Assembly: GCA_008704415.1 (NCBI GenBank)
Contig: VXIS01000174.1
Location: 1-64,000 of the forward strand
Length of the DNA stretch: 64,000 nucleotides
Direction of reading: 5' to 3'
DNA from: Sphaerosporella brunnea
Lineage: Eukaryota > Ascomycota > Pezizomycetes > Pezizales > Pyronemataceae
The notes under the pieces were generated by a model, which was given only the letters and a program-made list of their open reading frames with translations, ran no database searches and was not told where the DNA came from. This document shows, piece after piece, positions 1 to 12,159 of this stretch. The stretch's first letter is position 1, and every line of letters starts with the position of its first letter. The position numbers and the translations under genes were made by a program.

Positions 1-495
1 CTATCCACAGTCAGCAGAGTTCAGAAAAAAAAAAAAAAACCCCAACCAACCGTTTTTTATTTGCTAACCCTGCATCATAAGATTGACCTGTATTGATATG
101 GTTGCCAAACATCCCCGTGTGGGTGGGAGATTAGACTTGTGAATTATTGAACGAGGGGTACGCGAACTGCCTGGGCACGTTATGTTGTTCCGTGGTCCCG
201 CTTTTTGTTTTTTCTTGTGGGGCGGGAATTGTTGTCGCGCGCTCCAATGGCGCTTATTGTTTTTTACAAGTTGGACGCCGGGGGACGGGCTCTCATCTGC
301 ATTGCTTACTGAGAGGAAGTTTAAAGTATGGGTGTAAGGGTTTTTTTATTTTTTTTTTTGTTAACAAGTCAAATCTCCGCCAGGCATAATCACGTTTGAA
401 CCCTCTGGAAAAACAAAAGAAAAGCCTAGCCAACAGGAACACCCCCGCCGAGCCATCCGTTTCCCCACATTAAACTAAACCATCGAGGGGGGGGA
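1..495. other. Window edge, no gene seen
   Basis: I see no coding signal on either strand. There is a 15-nt A run near position 25-39 and T-rich sequence around 340-360. This is probably the 3' flank of the minus-strand gene that ends at 496, or at about 470 if its last frame is shifted (see that gene). Confidence 0.5.
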
Positions 496-1830
496 TTAGA
501 GATAGATTGAATGTGAGCGGGAGCATGTACGCACGTCCTTTGGTGGCTGAGAGAATTTGGTTGATCTCGTCCGCCCCCCAACACCGCAAATTGTGAGTAA
601 AACACACTGGCCAGGCTGCCCCCCTCCGCTGGAGATGAGCTCGTCCACAATCAGCGGCTGTGTCACTGACGTGCTACGGCGGTCAGATACTGCAAATTCT
701 GGTCTGGACCCTGGCGGAAACCTGACATCCGACCACGGGGGGGAATTTTGATCTAGATCAGGCGTCATGGAAGTGGCGAATTCCTGCGCTGCAATCGAGT
801 TGGCGAAAGTGAGGTGATAGACAGGCCGACGATCGAGAGAATTAACATCACGAGATGGAATCACTAAAAAGACTCTGATATCAGCGCCAAAGAACGCGAT
901 CAGCGCGGGAGCGGGCATGTGGGACCTCGCACGATGTCATAACCATCTTTGAAATCAGGGAGGTGCATCTTCGGTGCAACCAGGCGACGTATGTCGGCCT
1001 CGAGAAGCGTCGCGCCGACTCCCTTCAGGATCACTGTCGACGACTTCTGGGAGTCGGAATCCGTGCCAGCTAGAGATTGTAAACAGAGCTGGGTTAGCAT
1101 CAAAAAAATCTGTTAAGTGTTTTGGCATACGAATCAATGCAAACGAAACGAGAACAGGTGGGAGAGATGAACTGGTAGCTGAGAAGCCGAGCCAACAATT
1201 CATTGGCAACATGTGCGGAGCAGCCCCGTCAATGCCATCTGGACAAGCAGTAGGGCGGTTCTTGAAATAAATCAATGCCAGACACAAGACGCAAAAAGCA
1301 ATACAGCGCCGAGGAAACTCGAATGTGCCCCCAACACAGAGATTTGACATACTAGAATCGCCCTTTCTGGCATGGGTAATTGTAGACGTAGACCTCCGTC
1401 CTTGGTCAGAAACCCTCACGCCACCCAGGGCGGGTCTGCTGCTATCGACGATGCGGCCGCCTGTGCCCAGGGCCCGATCAACCGTCCCGTTCCGGGGATG
1501 CCGTGCGGCAACGTCGGTCCAGCTATTGCTGTCCCTGGAGATGGGCAAGATGCCGGTTCCTGAGCTGTGGGAACGTGGCTCTGTATTCGTGGATTCTTTG
1601 CTTAGGTTGGAACTACCGATTGGAAAAGGGCGGCCGTCGATGCCACGGTCGAATGCACCACCACCGGTAGTGTGGCCAGCAGCTTCATTGTTGGTACGTG
1701 ACGCGGACGGTTCTGGGGTGGAGATTTCCGATGAATACAAACGCCGGATCGAAGATGGTGCTGCCTGGCGGGAACACTGATGACAGACCTGGACGAGCCA
1801 AGGACGCAAAAGTACTCGGATCGACGACAT
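496..1830 (-). CDS. Putative mitochondrial RRM-like protein, 3 exons
   Basis: Exons are 1830-1353, 1069-926 and 863-496, giving 329 residues. Intron 1 has a consensus GTATGT donor, a GCTAAC branch and a CTAG acceptor. Intron 2 is 62 bp. The N-terminus (MSSIRVLLRPW, then arginines and CSRQ) looks like a mitochondrial presequence. A Ser/Thr/Gly-rich linker of about 120 residues follows. A compact domain starts with SSTVILKGVGATLLEADIR and continues with RRPVYHLTFANSIAAQEF, which has the beta-alpha-beta character of an RRM fold; RNA binding is my inference. After residue ~300 the frame stops looking like protein, while the neighbouring frame reads ADEINQILSATKGRTYML and ends at 470. A 1-nt slip in the C run at 574-579 would join them, so the true C-terminus may differ. 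No known gene was recognised. Confidence 0.55.
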
Positions 1831-3568
1831 ATGAAAACTTTGATTCTGCTGGAGCGGGTAGTGCGGTTGCTCTGCTGCTGCCTCGGGTTTCAGCGATAAG
1901 TTTTTTGGTGATATGTGCTCAAGTCGTCTGTTTGCTGCTGCGTGCTTTCTTTCAAAGTTGTCCCCTTTGTATTATGCGCCTTTGTATGCGAGGCCGGTCA
2001 CATAGAGTTCAGACGACGACAGAAACAAGCAGATACAAGTTGTTGACGGCCACCTACTTAACAATAACTGCACAATGCGGGGGAGGGCACTACGGTATGT
2101 ATGGCGGCACTATATTGAACTTTGAGGTGACAGGTCGAAATTTAGTGATTGGTGCAGTTTGCAAGTTCGACGAATGGGAAGGTCGCGAATGATCAGCTGT
2201 ACACCGGGGGTGCGTGTCGTGTGTGTGGTTCGTTCGCCGGGGGGGGGGGGCTTCGTGGACGACACAGATAACTAAGCAATTACTGCTATGCACATAGGTG
2301 CGGCGGAGGAGAAGAAGGGAAACGTGACCGAACTTGTTGCTGTTCGGCGGGGGGGAGGGGGGTGGGCGACTGCTACTGTAGGCGGAGGGAGCATTCTTGG
2401 TATGGCGAGTACGTAAGAGCCGGTATCAAGTGTACTGGCATTGGGGGTACCGCGGCGGTGGGCTTGACGACAAGGACCAAGGACCAAGCTGGAGTGGATC
2501 TCTATACTTGGGTAGGTACGTGTAGCACGGCAAGACGCACGCTGGAAGGCAGCATCTATATGTAATGATGTAATGAACAATACAGTGGGACGCGCAGTTG
2601 GTAGGAAGAGATAGTGTGTGTTGGATCGCGATGGGGAGGGAAGCAGCAATCCACGCCGGCGGGGCAGAGGCGGAGGGGCGGGGTCGCGGGACGGAGAGAA
2701 GGACGAGAGACCATCATGACAGGCTGGCCGACTGGCTGAGGGCTGACTCTCCGTCCGCTCGACTCAAGATGATTGCTCAAGACATCCACTGGCGCTGTGA
2801 TATCATGTCCACACAGATAGATACACCGCCCTCCATCCCGCCCCAATGCAGCAGCATACATGGCCCGAAGTTCGAACCGCACATTCTCCGAGAAGCGTTG
2901 CGGCTCTACGGCGCATGCCACTCTAATGCACCTCTGCTCACGGCCAACGACTGACTATCCGTCAATCAACATTAACAGCAACAACACCGCAGCTTCCGCA
3001 CCACCCTCAAGGGAGCCAGCAAATCGGGTGTGGCCTGGTGCTGCCACTCCTTGCGCCGCAATCGTGAATCGTAAATCGTAACAATCGCAAATCTTGGAAT
3101 TGTGCCAACGGCTGGAGAAACCGGCGACCATGGAACCATCTGGGGAATGCTCCAGCCGGAAAGTGCGCCGCCGGAAACCCGCCGCTCCTGGCGCTCTGTT
3201 CGCAGCCCAAATGCGCCGCTGTCTCCACCAAGCCAGCTGTTCGTGTCTGGCTGCAAGTATCTAGATGGAGGCAGAGAGATTGGAATTCTTCAACTCATTC
3301 GACTGGAACATAAAACTAGAAGCACTCTAGCTGTGAGTGGCTAGATGCTAGTGTCTGTCTCTTCTCTCTGAAATTCCCCCTTTTGCTGGTGGGGGCTGGT
3401 CTCTTCCATCTGCCTGTAACATGCCTCTCGCACACACCAGTCACCAACTTGCAACAAAGAAAAAAAATTGCCCTAGGTAGATAGACCCACCTCCAGGCAA
3501 TGTAGTTGCCCTTTGCCCTTTTTACGCATCCATTCATCATATCACTTTTTGACATCAACGAGAGAGAG

Positions 3569-3597
<29 letters not shown>
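3569..3597. repeat. Poly-A tract, 29 nt
   Basis: Uninterrupted A homopolymer following a short (GA)n run. It is non-coding. Confidence 0.95.
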
Positions 3598-3600
<3 letters not shown>

Positions 3601-4138
3601 ACAACATCCGATACCGCCAGTGCCACGATGCTTCCTCCACTCAGCATCCGAGAAAAATGTATCTGCTAATGCATTTTCAACATGTTTTCGTAATCAAATT
3701 TGTGAAGGCTCCTGTTGCAATTGCTCGTTATAGAAAGAAATCATCTGTGACCAAACCCGTGGTTCTCCCTATAAAACCTTCCGTGCATGTGCGGTCCCAG
3801 CCAAGGTATGCAGTGCTCGACCAGCCGCGGCGGCCATCCTGTTGTTTTTCTTCTTCCCCGAAATCTCATTCTTGACAACTCACTCGTCCCTGGTCGGCTA
3901 CTGCCTTTTCTTCCTGACCTACCGGGCCCAAGTTTCCGGGCCGCCAGTAGAAAACTCGTTATCCAAATGAAGAACTTTGCTGTGGCCTTTCCTCTTTTCG
4001 TTCCATTCCATCCAGTCAGTGGGGGACAAACTTGACTTGCAACTTTTTTGACTGCCATTGCACAAGCCATCCCACATAAAACCATCGTTTCAGCGTTTTG
4101 CTGCCTCCTTCCTATCCGTCTCGAGTTATCGATGGTCA

Positions 4139-4330
4139 TGGTATAAAGCGCGGCCGCTTCCTCCTAATCCACGCCCCTTCCGTCCTCCACTCCACCTCAC
4201 AACAGCATCACGAACATCAACACCAGCCGCTCCGACACTGCATTCGCGATTCTTTCTGCTCGGTATCAGTCAGTCAGCCCTGCACTCGCCTTTGCCTGGA
4301 TTCCGTCAATGCGAACGGCACTCGGCCAGC
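4139..4330 (+). promoter_or_regulatory. Possible core promoter and 5' leader
   Basis: GGTATAAAG at about 4140-4147 is followed by a CT-rich stretch and then a CA/AAC-rich leader (CATCACGAACATCAACACC style), the usual arrangement upstream of well-expressed filamentous fungal genes. No convincing ORF follows: the ATG at 4309 opens a 94-codon frame of no recognisable kind. This may be the promoter of an untranslated RNA, or a chance arrangement. Confidence 0.25.
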
Positions 4331-7300
4331 AACCCGGCCGCTTCTCACTCGCATCAGGACGGCACGGCAGACGCTTGTCACCACCACGTAAGATGGGATC
4401 GAAGGGTAGGAATGCCTTTCGATGCCATCTTTACGTGGAGCTGGAGCGTAGTAGCCTGCTCCGTACTGTGCACAGGTGGGCGGTCTGGTGGGGGGAGCCC
4501 AACGCTTCTCCTTTGCCTTTTCAAAAAAAGGCTCCCCTGCCGGAGCAAAGGGTGCAGCAGCCAAATTCCTCACGGTTGATTGGAGCACGCTAGCCGATAG
4601 GTTCCATGGTACCAGTGCGCGGGCCGATCCGTATTGATTAGGCCGGGAAGGCACAACAGATTCAAATCGTTACATCTATCTGGCAGCCAAATTAGTGATC
4701 CAACCAATAGGTGAAAGTTCATCCTGCAGGCAGGCACAGTTCTCGGAAGGACTGGTGGCTATTCTGCGGCTGTGAATTGTTACGAATCCCCTTACACGCA
4801 AGTCTGAGTGCTGGCCACAGAAGACCAATAGTGACCTTTTTTTATTAGCAGTGCTTACAAGATCATAGGTTGCATTGTAGTACCTTCTGCTAGCCGTACG
4901 TCTTCTTGCCATCTTCACAATTGCCGGCCCGGTACAGCGAGACACGCCAAATGCCGTGATGCACCACTGATGAAAAAGCAATTGCATGGTAACATCGAGA
5001 CTCCACGCCGGCCCCCTTCTAAGGCCTTTTATCGAAGGCAGCCCTCGATGACTGTATGAGGCCTGTAATTTCACAATCATAGAATATGGTTCGATTGTTG
5101 AGATGTGCCGCTTTTGAGCTCTAGGTCCATTATACACGGCCGTGTTAGTCAGAAATAGATATAATTCAATGCTACTGACATGCAAGTGGTGTTAATTTCC
5201 CCTTGACGACTTCTGAGTTCAGACCTTCTGAGATAGTGATCACCAAAGCTGGCGATGGGCCCTCATCTGCGCAGGCCGGGTGACACACGCACTCTCTCTT
5301 TGGTTACTGGCTGTCCATGCCGTACAGACGCATGTGTGTTATGGCCTGGGCGTAATGTGCATAGATAAATGCCTACAGCACGGGCGAACTAATGCGCGAC
5401 ATAAATGAGCCGTAGCTTGCCGACTGGTTCGTGTACAACTCGAGAGCCCTCGTGGCCAAACGATGTGGTGTGGGGACCTCAGATTGCTATTTGAACGGTA
5501 GTCTGCGATGGTATCGTCAGATCGGCAAAACTCGACAACCCGTAAGCAAATAAACGGCAGGTAGATACTGCACACAATAATTAAGCTCAAGTAGCCTATA
5601 ACAAGTAGCCTGTATTCCTTTTGTGGCAATTTCACCTCACCCTTTGCTGACTCGAACAGATGAGATTACCTGGAGCACAGCCACTCACTCGATTCACGCC
5701 CGGTGGAGTGGGAAAAGCCGAGCTGAATCCCACAGTTGAACCGTTTTCTTTCAGTGGATTTCCTGTCATATCGGTTTATCCACGCTTCGGACTTGAATTG
5801 TCGCCTGTACTTTTCACGGCGTGATTGATATTCGCCTCGTGTTTCCGTTCCGTTTGCTCGGAGTCAATTCTGTTCTATGATCAGCATGAAAATCTTTTGA
5901 AAGCACCAGAATTCGCTGCTTGCCTGGCGCATAGTTTCCTAACGTCACGTAATACCATCTCGTGCAGCTGCAAGTGGCGAACCTGGAGTGCGAGTTCATC
6001 GAGATCTGGTTGTTGGCAGTGAAGACACGAAGCGTGACACCCCCCCCAAAATTTCTCCTCAAAGAGGTGTTAATGCGATATCCGCAGTTAGCGATCCAAT
6101 TCCTCCCTTCCCTATCCAGAAAAACTTTGCGGGTTTAATTCTTCTGTCGTCTCGCCCCACTTGTTGAGTGTCTGATGGATCGATCGCAATGCAGCTGTCG
6201 TCTCGTTGCAACCAAGGCGGGGTCCATACATACAGATTCGAGAGCTTGCATGTCATGTCTGCCGGCTGGCAACCTTAAGCAAGGAGAACTTAAAGTGCTG
6301 ACAGGCAGGCACACTTCCTCAAATGGCAGCCACCGAGAGAAGTGATTTTGCCTCAACAGCTAGCAGGTTTGCTTGACAAGCCTCCACTCTCGTTGGACAG
6401 ACGTTTGTACGGAATGCTGGCATATTATTGCATGTTTTTGGTGGGCTTGTTGCAGATATCTCCATTTGGCCTGGGTGTGTTGGCCACCAAGTTGAAAGGT
6501 TCCAGAGACGCCGATCAGACGATTGCCGCGGCTCGATTATCCGGGCCGAATGCCAGGCGCATCGCGTCCACAGTTTGGCGTGATGATCCAAAGATGCGGG
6601 GGGTGGGGGGGGAGGGGTTTTTCAGTTGTTTGTATGTTATTTTCGTCCAGTCCAGCAAAGGAGCTCAACGACGGCGGAACAAACAGTTGCCGCATAAGGT
6701 TCAGCGTCATATCCGCTGGACCCGTAGGAAAATGGAGTCCGATTGTCGTGGGGTCACTGATGTCCGATCTGCGGGGATTAAGTTGTTTCCTACCCTTCAT
6801 GGGCTGGCTGCGATCTGTCATTTTTCTATGGCCCGCCGAAGATGTCGAGTGCAATTGCTCCGGCTGCTCTCCCGCCCCCCATATTCCTTGCAGTGGCCCA
6901 TCATTTCTACGGCCGGGGAGACGAATGGTAGGAAAGACTGGCTGAGAGCACCCGTCAAAGGAGGGCATAAAGACATGCCCTGGATGGGCAATCAAGGACT
7001 TGGGCAGCAAGAAGGAGGAGAGAGGGCGGGAAACGAGGCCTTCGCCTCTCCGGACCACTCAAGCGAAGAGGCGCGGCATGTGGGCAGTTTGAAAGGATTG
7101 CAATTTGCAACGTTCGGCTTTGGGTGATGCGGAGGGTGGGGCAGTCGTTGCATACTCGAGTACAAGCCTGTCTAGTTGCACAAACGAAAGTCCGCGACCC
7201 GGTTTCTCCGATGGAGGCCGTCGGGGAGGCGGGTGGACTGGCCGCAGAGGATTAGACGGCTGCGTCTCATCCTCGTCAGCCACACAGTCGGCCGTCTCCC

Positions 7301-8280
7301 GGTCTCTCGCTGGAGCCCGCAGCGAATGCTGGGTCGATATGTGTGGTTACCGCACATTTCTCCAGGAGCTCCAGCCACCATTCCGTGTGCCGTCAAACCT
7401 CTGTCCAGACGCCCGAGTGCCTGAGCTGGCGGAAGCCCATAGGCACAACACGGGGCTGCTGTTTGTCCATGTGGCTTGGGAAGCGTCCTGTGTGTTTCGG
7501 ACGAGTGTAAACGGTAGCCAGGATGGGGCTGGCTGGTGGTGTGGTGTGGAGAACCAATTCGGTCCCATACGTCACAAGCATGCTTCTCGTGCCCAGAGCC
7601 CTGGAGGACTGGATGGACAGACCTGGTGTGCTGGAGAATCCGGAGGCGACCCGCAGTTGCCCTGATGCAGCAATATCACGGTCTCCACTTGTCTCCTCCA
7701 AGGCTGAGCACAGCGAGTGTGTTTCGATGAAGAGGCGGGCAGGGGGGTGTGTATATCTGGTACCGCCGCAGACAAAGTTCTTAACCTCCCAAAAATTTTC
7801 CCACCTCACTTCCCCAACCTCCAACCTCCACATCAACACCATCACCATCGCTGTCATGCACATCAGTCTCGAGCTTCTGCTCGCTTGAGTCGTAACTGAG
7901 CAGCGCTTCGAGACTGCTTGTACATAGCTGCAGTCGATACACTCCGCCCCCGTCCACAGTCCTCCTCGAAAGAGAGAGGACTGTAACTGTCACACTCCAT
8001 GCGAGTGCGTCGGTAACCTGTCTTGACGGGGCGAATATCAACCCAAATCTCTGGGACTGGATTAGTCCCCAGTCCCAATAGAGAAGCCCACGATTAAGCC
8101 GGAATCCCCTACATTTCAGTGAGGGTGGTTTGACTACGAATGGCCTTACATTTCTCTGTCATTTCGCATGTTCGATGATGAAGGATTGATTCATTGTCAT
8201 GACCCTTGGAAAATCCGAAGAACATGAAGATATAATTACAGTACTACAAGCTCCGTCACACACTCAGCCCCCCATTTCCT

Positions 8281-10665
8281 CTATCCGAAGGCATTTCCCA
8301 GGCGATGCTCCTTCAAATACTCGCTTCCCTTCTCCAGATACTCCTCCCTGGTGACAATCGCCTTTCTCCACTCCGCACCCTTTTCCAGAGTTCCGCACCA
8401 CTTCGCCGCACCTCGCCATGCATCCAACGTCACACTACCAGCTTTTCTCACATTGAGAGGCGATCCGGCGGGCAAGACAGCGATCAGCTCTTTCTTGAGC
8501 CTCTCATCGAATCCCTGGAACGCCGTGTTTCCGCCGGTGCAGAAGATGTCCTTGAGGATGGCTTCCCGGTCAGTAAGACTTGATATCCTGTGCAACAAGA
8601 TATCCGATGCGATTTCGACAATGCCGGCTTGATCCAATCCCGCCATAGATGGCTCGAAGACAACTTCAGGGACGCGGATACGCTCGACGTTGAGATGCAT
8701 CTGGTTTTGCTCGGCCTGATTATCGGGATCAAACGGTCGTGTGCCTCGCAGGAAGGCATGCAATAGGCTCTTGCTCCAGTCCATCTGCGCGTCCCGTGTG
8801 TGGTGTTCCTCGAAGTCAGGGTCATGAACAAGCAGTTGAGCCTCAATTGACTTGAGTTCACGATTCAACTCTTCCTCTTCGTCCTCGTCGTCTTCTCCCG
8901 TTCCTCCGGTGCCGATAGAACGATAGACAGCCCAATCGTCGTCATCCGCACCGAAAGTGTCATCAGCGTCAGGATTCCCACCTCGTCGCCGTTTCTTGGC
9001 GGCCGGGGTGTCCGAAGCTAGATTGGCAATGGATTTCATGCGCAGTTGACTTGCAAGAGATTTGCGATCCGTCAGCTCGGTACGAAGGCGCTGGCGGTCC
9101 TTGAGCCTGGAAACTAATGAATCTCTGGCGGCGCGCTTCTCGCTGACCCAGCTGTGGAGATCGTTCTCTCGAGCTTCGACATCGCGGCGCTCTTCCTCGG
9201 CAAGCCTTGCTTTCTCGGCGTCCTTCTCAGCTTTTGCGCGCTGGCGGGCCTCATAGCTGCTCTTTGCCAACTTCTGCTGTCGCTTTTGTTTCTTTTGTTC
9301 TTCATCCAATTCCTCATCGGGTATGTCCACCAGTGGGAAAGTTGGCACTTCATCCGGCTCTTCTTCGCCTACGTCCTGCTTCCGTGCTCGCCGGATATGT
9401 TTGTCTAGGTCTCTGATGACCTTTTCCAGCTGCGATTCGTCGTCAAAATCGTTGGTTTCCAGCAGACGCTTGAAATCGCGCTTGTTCATTGTTTCAGCCT
9501 TTGACTGCAGATCCTTATAATACTCGAGCTCTTGCTCCTTTTTGATGAGCTGCACTTCTGTCAGTCCTTCAAACATTCATCCATTGCCTGTCATTGCTGG
9601 GAATTCCACCTTCTCCAATCGTGCTTTGGCAGCCTGCTCTTGCAGCCTTCGTCCGCTTTCTTTCCTCTTCTCCGCAAGTTTGTCAAGCTCCTCCTGGGAC
9701 TTTTCGACTCTGATGGTCTCGGTGAATGGAAACTGTATCACTCGATCCTTCTCCGCCAATGCTTCCGGCTTCAGATAGTTCTCCAGCTCCTCCTTATAGT
9801 CCCCGGAAACGTAACAGTGATTGGTGACTAGAGCCTCCGCCTGCCAGCTTGCAATCTTCGAAGGAAAGCCAGGATACTTCAACTGCAATAGCTTGAGCAT
9901 GAAATCCGTAGTTTGCGAACCGCCCCAGTTAAGTCTCGTCGTCAAAGGCACGAGACCTTTCCCGTCGACAACCGGGATCAGGTGGGTCGCCGTATTTCCA
10001 GACGAGACCACCAATCCAGTTCTGCCGCCATTATAGTTGAACGAGAACAGGGCATCGATACCATATACCAAGCTGGGGGCATTGTATCCCTCGAACACAA
10101 GTTCAGTGACCATCTTCCTGCTGTAGTTCGGATTGCAGACCGCCTCGGTCATCACCAGAGGGTGTCCCAGCCCGCCGTCGGGACCACCTTCGATCCCCAG
10201 CTTGATGAACGTGTAGTCCAACAGCATCTCGAATGCGTCAAAGTTGCTCACGACGTTGCCGTCAAATATATTCTTCGCCTGCCCCCGCGACGTGGCATCT
10301 ATGTTTACGTCCCATCCGCCAAAGGTATATTTTTTGCCGACTTTGCGGTCGAGGTAGCGCGCCACCTGTGGTGGACACGTCAGGCGCGGCCGAGAGTCGA
10401 GAGCGAAGCCCGCGCGTGTATGCCAGGAGCCTAGACGTCGAACATGTCAACTCTACTGCGTGTTCCGTGAAATGGGGCATGTAAAGTTAGAGAAGGACCG
10501 ACCATTATCGATGACGATTGGTATCTCGTTGTTGTATTTGAGCGAAATATCGAAATCGGAGCTGTTATCGCCTGTGGCAGGCGCTGGCGGACTGGGCAGT
10601 GTGTAGAGCTTCGGAGGTGGTTTAGGCGACGCGGATACGCGTTGCGATGTGGATGGGCTGGCCAT
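8281..10665 (-). CDS. ARP5: Actin-related protein Arp5 (INO80 complex)
   Basis: Exons are 10665-10503, 10430-9610 and 9549-8281, giving 750 residues, usual for fungal Arp5. The N-terminal half carries the actin fold (NEIPIVIDNGS, then WHTRAGFALDSRPRLTCPP; later LVVSSGNTATHLIPVVDG). The long charged insertion of the Arp5 family follows (LIKKEQELEYYKDLQ, RRARKQD, then Lys/Glu-rich coiled coil). The actin fold resumes with IRVPEVVFEPSMAGLDQAG and FCTGGNTAFQGFDERLKKEL. The protein works in the nucleus with Ies6 in the nucleosome-remodelling INO80 complex. An in-frame TGA at 9577-9579 is inside a 60-bp intron (9550-9609, GTGGAA...GTGCAG) placed exactly where homologues read AKARLEK-LIKKE, so the gene is intact. 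The start MASPSTSQ is chosen over an upstream in-frame ATG at 10821. Confidence 0.95.
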
Positions 10666-10955
10666 TGCAGGGCTTGCGGAAGTCGTGAAAGTAGTGAGAT
10701 GGCAGGAATTGTCTTCGGATTCTATCTCGTAAAGGTTTGTATCGTTTGGCAGGAATGGAGGGGTTTGCAATGTTGTTCGGTGGAGCTCTTTTGCTTGTTC
10801 ACCAACGGCCACAGCGATCACGTGTTTGAATTCATTCCGGAAGCACAGCTATGGAGAGAAAGGTCTTGATCCCAACAAACGCCCTCTATCTTCCATTCCC
10901 GCATTCGCTAAGCTCACATCTCATTTGCCGGCTAAGTATCGACAGTCTTGCGCTC

Positions 10956-11454
10956 TTACTTAGGGTCCTGAAGGCTGTCGGTAGCTGTGCACACGTCCAC
11001 CGTCAGCCTCGACCCGCAAGCATCACCCTCAAGGCCCCCAAGGCCATTTACCTTCAAGATGAAACTGCACGTTTGACTGGTAGTTCTTCCACATCTGCGC
11101 TACGATTTCGGTGTTCATGTTCTGGGCGCTGATTTCCTGCCGGGGCCCAAACAACTCGCATCAGCTTCAGATGCTGCGGTGCCAACACCTGGATACCTTA
11201 CATGAAGAGCGTGGGTCATCGTCAGAATAGCCTCGTTGAGTTTCTCCTATCGAGTTGGTGGGGTTGGGGGTTGCAGGTCAGTAGGTTGGACACCTAGTGG
11301 TGATAATAGATGATGCCGGGGGGGGCGCATACAACGTTGGTGATGATGCGCGAGAGCAACTGCGCTGCAAATAAGTCAGTTTCTGATGCTCTATGGCTTC
11401 ACAGTTCAAAGGGTTCGGAAACCGGCCTTGTTGGTGCTCATGGGGGCTCTCCAT
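10956..11454 (-). CDS. DAD4: DASH complex subunit Dad4, 5 small exons
   Basis: Exons are 11454-11427, 11364-11333, 11246-11202, 11136-11052 and 10984-10956. They close in frame to exactly 72 residues, the length of yeast Dad4. The product starts MESPHEHQQ, continues [10 protein letters not shown] and EKLNEAI, and has the family signature [18 protein letters not shown] followed by [13 protein letters not shown]. Dad4 is a subunit of the kinetochore DASH/Dam1 ring that couples chromosomes to spindle microtubules. Four introns interrupt a 219-nt coding sequence, so no exon stands out as an ORF. Intron 1 (11426-11365) seems to have a GC donor (CAAG|GCCGGT) with a CTGAC branch and TTGCAG acceptor. 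The nearest frame-compatible GT donor would leave an intron of only 38 nt and add 8 residues. The gene lies 290 bp upstream of the ARP5 start on the same strand. Confidence 0.92.
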
Positions 11455-12159
11455 GGATGCGGTGGTGGGTAGTATGCGAACAGTGTTGGGGGGGGGGAGG
11501 GAAGACGTGTCGAGGGGCGTTGTATTCCAGGCGCGTTGGATCACATGAATGCAGATTCCTTGTTTGCGCAGCGATCCCAGCTTTACGGGCCGATCAAAAC
11601 GCCGTTGTTGCTGCGGAGGAAGAAGCCCACAGCCGGCCCACCGTGCCGAGGCTCGGGTGATACTCGGTGATGCGCCACCAGCAACGTTCACAGACTTCCG
11701 ATTCTCTGTTTGTCCGATAGCTGTCGATAAACCATCATGGGCTGCGGATTGCGCACGCCTTAGCGGCTGCCATCGACGGCGTTCACCAGCTACTTAGTAT
11801 GTACAGTAGAGTAATCCCGCCGTTTGAAATTTTTCAAACTGTCCACCCAACCCAACCCAGATCTTACCGGACGTGACCCGCCAAAGCTGCGTGGTCCGTC
11901 GAGCCGGAGGGAGAGACGTGAAATCCAGATCAAACCCAAGGAGGATGCCCGGAGGAGAAAAACCAAGTTCAGCCGACCTGGGTAGTAAGGCAAACAAACG
12001 TACTTGGGGAATCCATGTGGGGCACCATCCTTCCCCTCACATCCAAAGAAGTGATATACAATACGTGAAGTAAATATATATACCCTCGGGCCAGACAAAA
12101 CAAAGCACAACCACCGGACACGGTCCTTCTGCTTGCTTTCTTGGGAGCATAACTGCCAA
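11455..12159. other. Divergent promoter region, DAD4 / decarboxylase
   Basis: This 705-bp region lies between two divergent starts. A TATATATA stretch at about 12073-12081 lies 80-90 bp upstream of the decarboxylase ATG and may be its TATA element. A G run is present at 11489-11497. No gene was seen. Confidence 0.5.

Larger units (their letters stand above)
1831..8280. other. Gene-poor 6.4-kb stretch
   Basis: Open frames of up to 261 codons exist here (for example 6342-7127 and 7105-7665), but they have no recognisable family, no initiator context and codon use unlike the neighbouring genes. I treat them as chance. Visible content: a G run at 2239-2248, 29 A residues at 3569-3597, a TATAAA-led pyrimidine-rich block near 4140-4330, and an 8-bp-stem inverted repeat (GGGACTGG/CCAGTCCC) at 8053-8076. 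It could be the upstream region of a regulator outside my reach, or a locus for a non-coding RNA; neither is shown. Confidence 0.5.

Noticed and set aside
6342..7127. 261-codon ORF on the plus strand
   Set aside because: No recognisable domain, odd composition, overlapping equally long frames on both strands.
7105..7665. 186-codon ORF on the plus strand
   Set aside because: Same reasons; low-complexity Gly/Arg/Ser start and no splice or promoter support.
8053..8076. GGGACTGG hairpin as a terminator
   Set aside because: Bacterial-type hairpin terminators do not apply to fungal Pol II genes; the stem is short.
9577..9579. In-frame stop splitting ARP5 into two ORFs, suggesting a pseudogene
   Set aside because: The stop lies in a 60-bp intron with proper borders; removing it restores the family sequence exactly.
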